Source: a virus. Taken from it: DNA of 50,183 nt. A program made the position numbers and the translations under genes. The stretch lies in the IMG/VR virus record IMGVR_UViG_3300021077_000008, positions 1 to 50,183 of that record; one strand, written 5' to 3'. Below the pieces are notes generated by a model, which had not been told where the DNA came from, searched no databases, and saw only the letters and a program-made list of their open reading frames with translations. Numbering within the stretch: position 1 is the stretch's first letter; the number at the start of each line of letters is the position of its first letter. Shown here piece after piece: positions 49,559 to 50,183 of this stretch.

Positions 49559-49566
49559 GCTAAATA
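49559..49566 (+). promoter_or_regulatory. Late-like promoter box GCTAAATA, 5 nt from ATG (plus strand)
   Basis: GCTAAATA, CTTTT, then the TnpB-like ATG at 49572. Same geometry as the five minus-strand boxes of this class. Confidence 0.45.
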
Positions 49567-49571
49567 CTTTT

Positions 49572-50183
49572 ATGACGACTAAGATCAAGCACAATTACAA
49601 GATAGACAAGTATTTTATTAGTCCTGGGACTAAGGCTTGGTCTGAATGCGATACTATTTGTTGGAATGCTAAAAATTTATTTAATCAAGCGAATTTTAGA
49701 ATAAAACAATTTTATATAACTAACAAAAAATATCTATCTTATCCTAAGTTACAGAAGCAACTTCAAGATGAAGGAGCATCGTGTTACACTGAATTGCCAG
49801 CGAAGATAGCTCAAGGAGTCCTACGGACTCTAGATAAATCATGGATCAGTTTCTTTGCGGCTAAGAAGGCATATGCTAAGAATCCCAAGAAGTTTCTAGG
49901 ACACCCAAAACCACCTAAGTATAAAGATATTAAGGTTGGTCGATATCAAGTCACATTCAACATTCAAGCAATTTCAAAGACATGGCTACAAGCAGAATAT
50001 TTGAAGTTGTCTAGTTTAGAGTTTCTAACTCCGTTAAGACTGTTAGAAGAATTAGACGTGACAACCGGAGAGATTAGACATAAAGCGAATCCAAATTTAA
50101 GGGATGTGACGATAGTTCCTAGATCGGATGGATATGAATTGATCGTGAAGTATATGGACATTGAGGCGAAGCCTCAAGTAGCC
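49572..50183 (+). CDS. tnpB: TnpB / IS605 OrfB-family RNA-guided nuclease, N-terminal part
   Basis: 204 codons are open to the window edge. The N-terminal part of the family is clear: KHNYKIDKYFISPGTKAWSE, CWNAKNLFNQANFRIKQFYI, LPAKIAQGVLRTLDKSWISF, FLGHPKPPKYKDI, GRYQVTFNIQAISKTWL. TnpB proteins are omega-RNA-guided DNA nucleases of IS200/IS605-type elements. The RuvC catalytic part would lie beyond the window, so activity cannot be judged. No TnpA gene or terminal hairpin is visible in the 80 bp upstream. GC is near 45%, higher than the phage genes, pointing to acquisition. Confidence 0.85.
   Translation, partial: MTTKIKHNYKIDKYFISPGTKAWSECDTICWNAKNLFNQANFRIKQFYITNKKYLSYPKLQKQLQDEGASCYTELPAKIAQGVLRTLDKSWISFFAAKKAYAKNPKKFLGHPKPPKYKDIKVGRYQVTFNIQAISKTWLQAEYLKLSSLEFLTPLRLLEELDVTTGEIRHKANPNLRDVTIVPRSDGYELIVKYMDIEAKPQVA

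Noticed and set aside
1-50183. tRNA genes, CRISPR arrays, reverse transcriptase or diversity-generating repeats
   Set aside because: I looked for the tRNA T-arm pattern, regularly spaced repeats and RT motifs and found none by eye. A tRNA scan could still detect one.

Overview
This window is a long stretch of an AT-rich (roughly 30% GC by eye) T4-like contractile-tailed phage genome, probably assembled from a metagenome. Nearly every gene is on the minus strand, so the genome reads from right to left. The order gp13 - gp14 - gp15 - gp16 - gp17 - gp18 - gp19 - gp19-like - gp26-like hub protein - tape measure - gp48/54 - gp53 - gp27-like - gp5-like - gp25 - gp6 follows the T4 neck/terminase/tail/baseplate logic. 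The host is unknown. The one secreted, host-like protein (29596-30972, plus strand) recalls Fibrobacterota surface proteins, but that is a weak inference.

Layout from right to left. (a) 49572-50183: the N-terminal two thirds of a TnpB-type nuclease on the plus strand, running off the window. (b) 48813-49489: two small homing-endonuclease DNA-binding-module (NUMOD/IENR1) genes. (c) 41897-48718: small accessory genes, including three tandem paralogues of 391-606 aa, most starting with a short signature M-[KS]-F-x-x-[YF]-[IL]. (d) 34957-41815: gp13, a frameshifted zinc-repeat homing nuclease, a charged protein, gp14, an HNH nuclease, a membrane protein and gp15. (e) 29596-34881: a large repetitive fibre, a glycosyltransferase and the secreted plus-strand protein, inserted between gp15 and gp16. 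(f) 26189-29451: gp16 and another run of accessory genes, including two protein-kinase-like paralogues, one of them frameshifted. (g) 5617-26039: HNH nuclease, large terminase, sheath, tubes, tape measure with a muramidase domain, baseplate hub and wedge, and a second glycosyltransferase. (h) 3828-5602: a higher-GC FN3 protein plus SGNH esterase pair. (i) 1-3707: a giant fibre ORF running off the left edge. Its last 150 bp or so are a 65% GC foreign sequence, most likely an assembly chimera.

Two promoter classes can be read by eye. About two dozen copies of a T4-late-like box (NATAAATA followed by NTTYT) precede most transcription units. Six of them sit exactly 5 nt before the start codon, which predicts leaderless mRNAs. 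Four near-perfect sigma70 promoters (CTTGACAA, 17-bp spacer, TATATT-like) precede accessory genes only.

The most interesting feature is the set of twelve accessory proteins sharing an N-terminal signature that resembles the capsid-targeting sequence of the T4 internal head proteins (MKTYQEFIAEA). They may be packaged in the head and injected as effectors. A second is an A-B-A'-B' arrangement of complementary RNA segments in the leader of the homing nuclease at 40935-41000.
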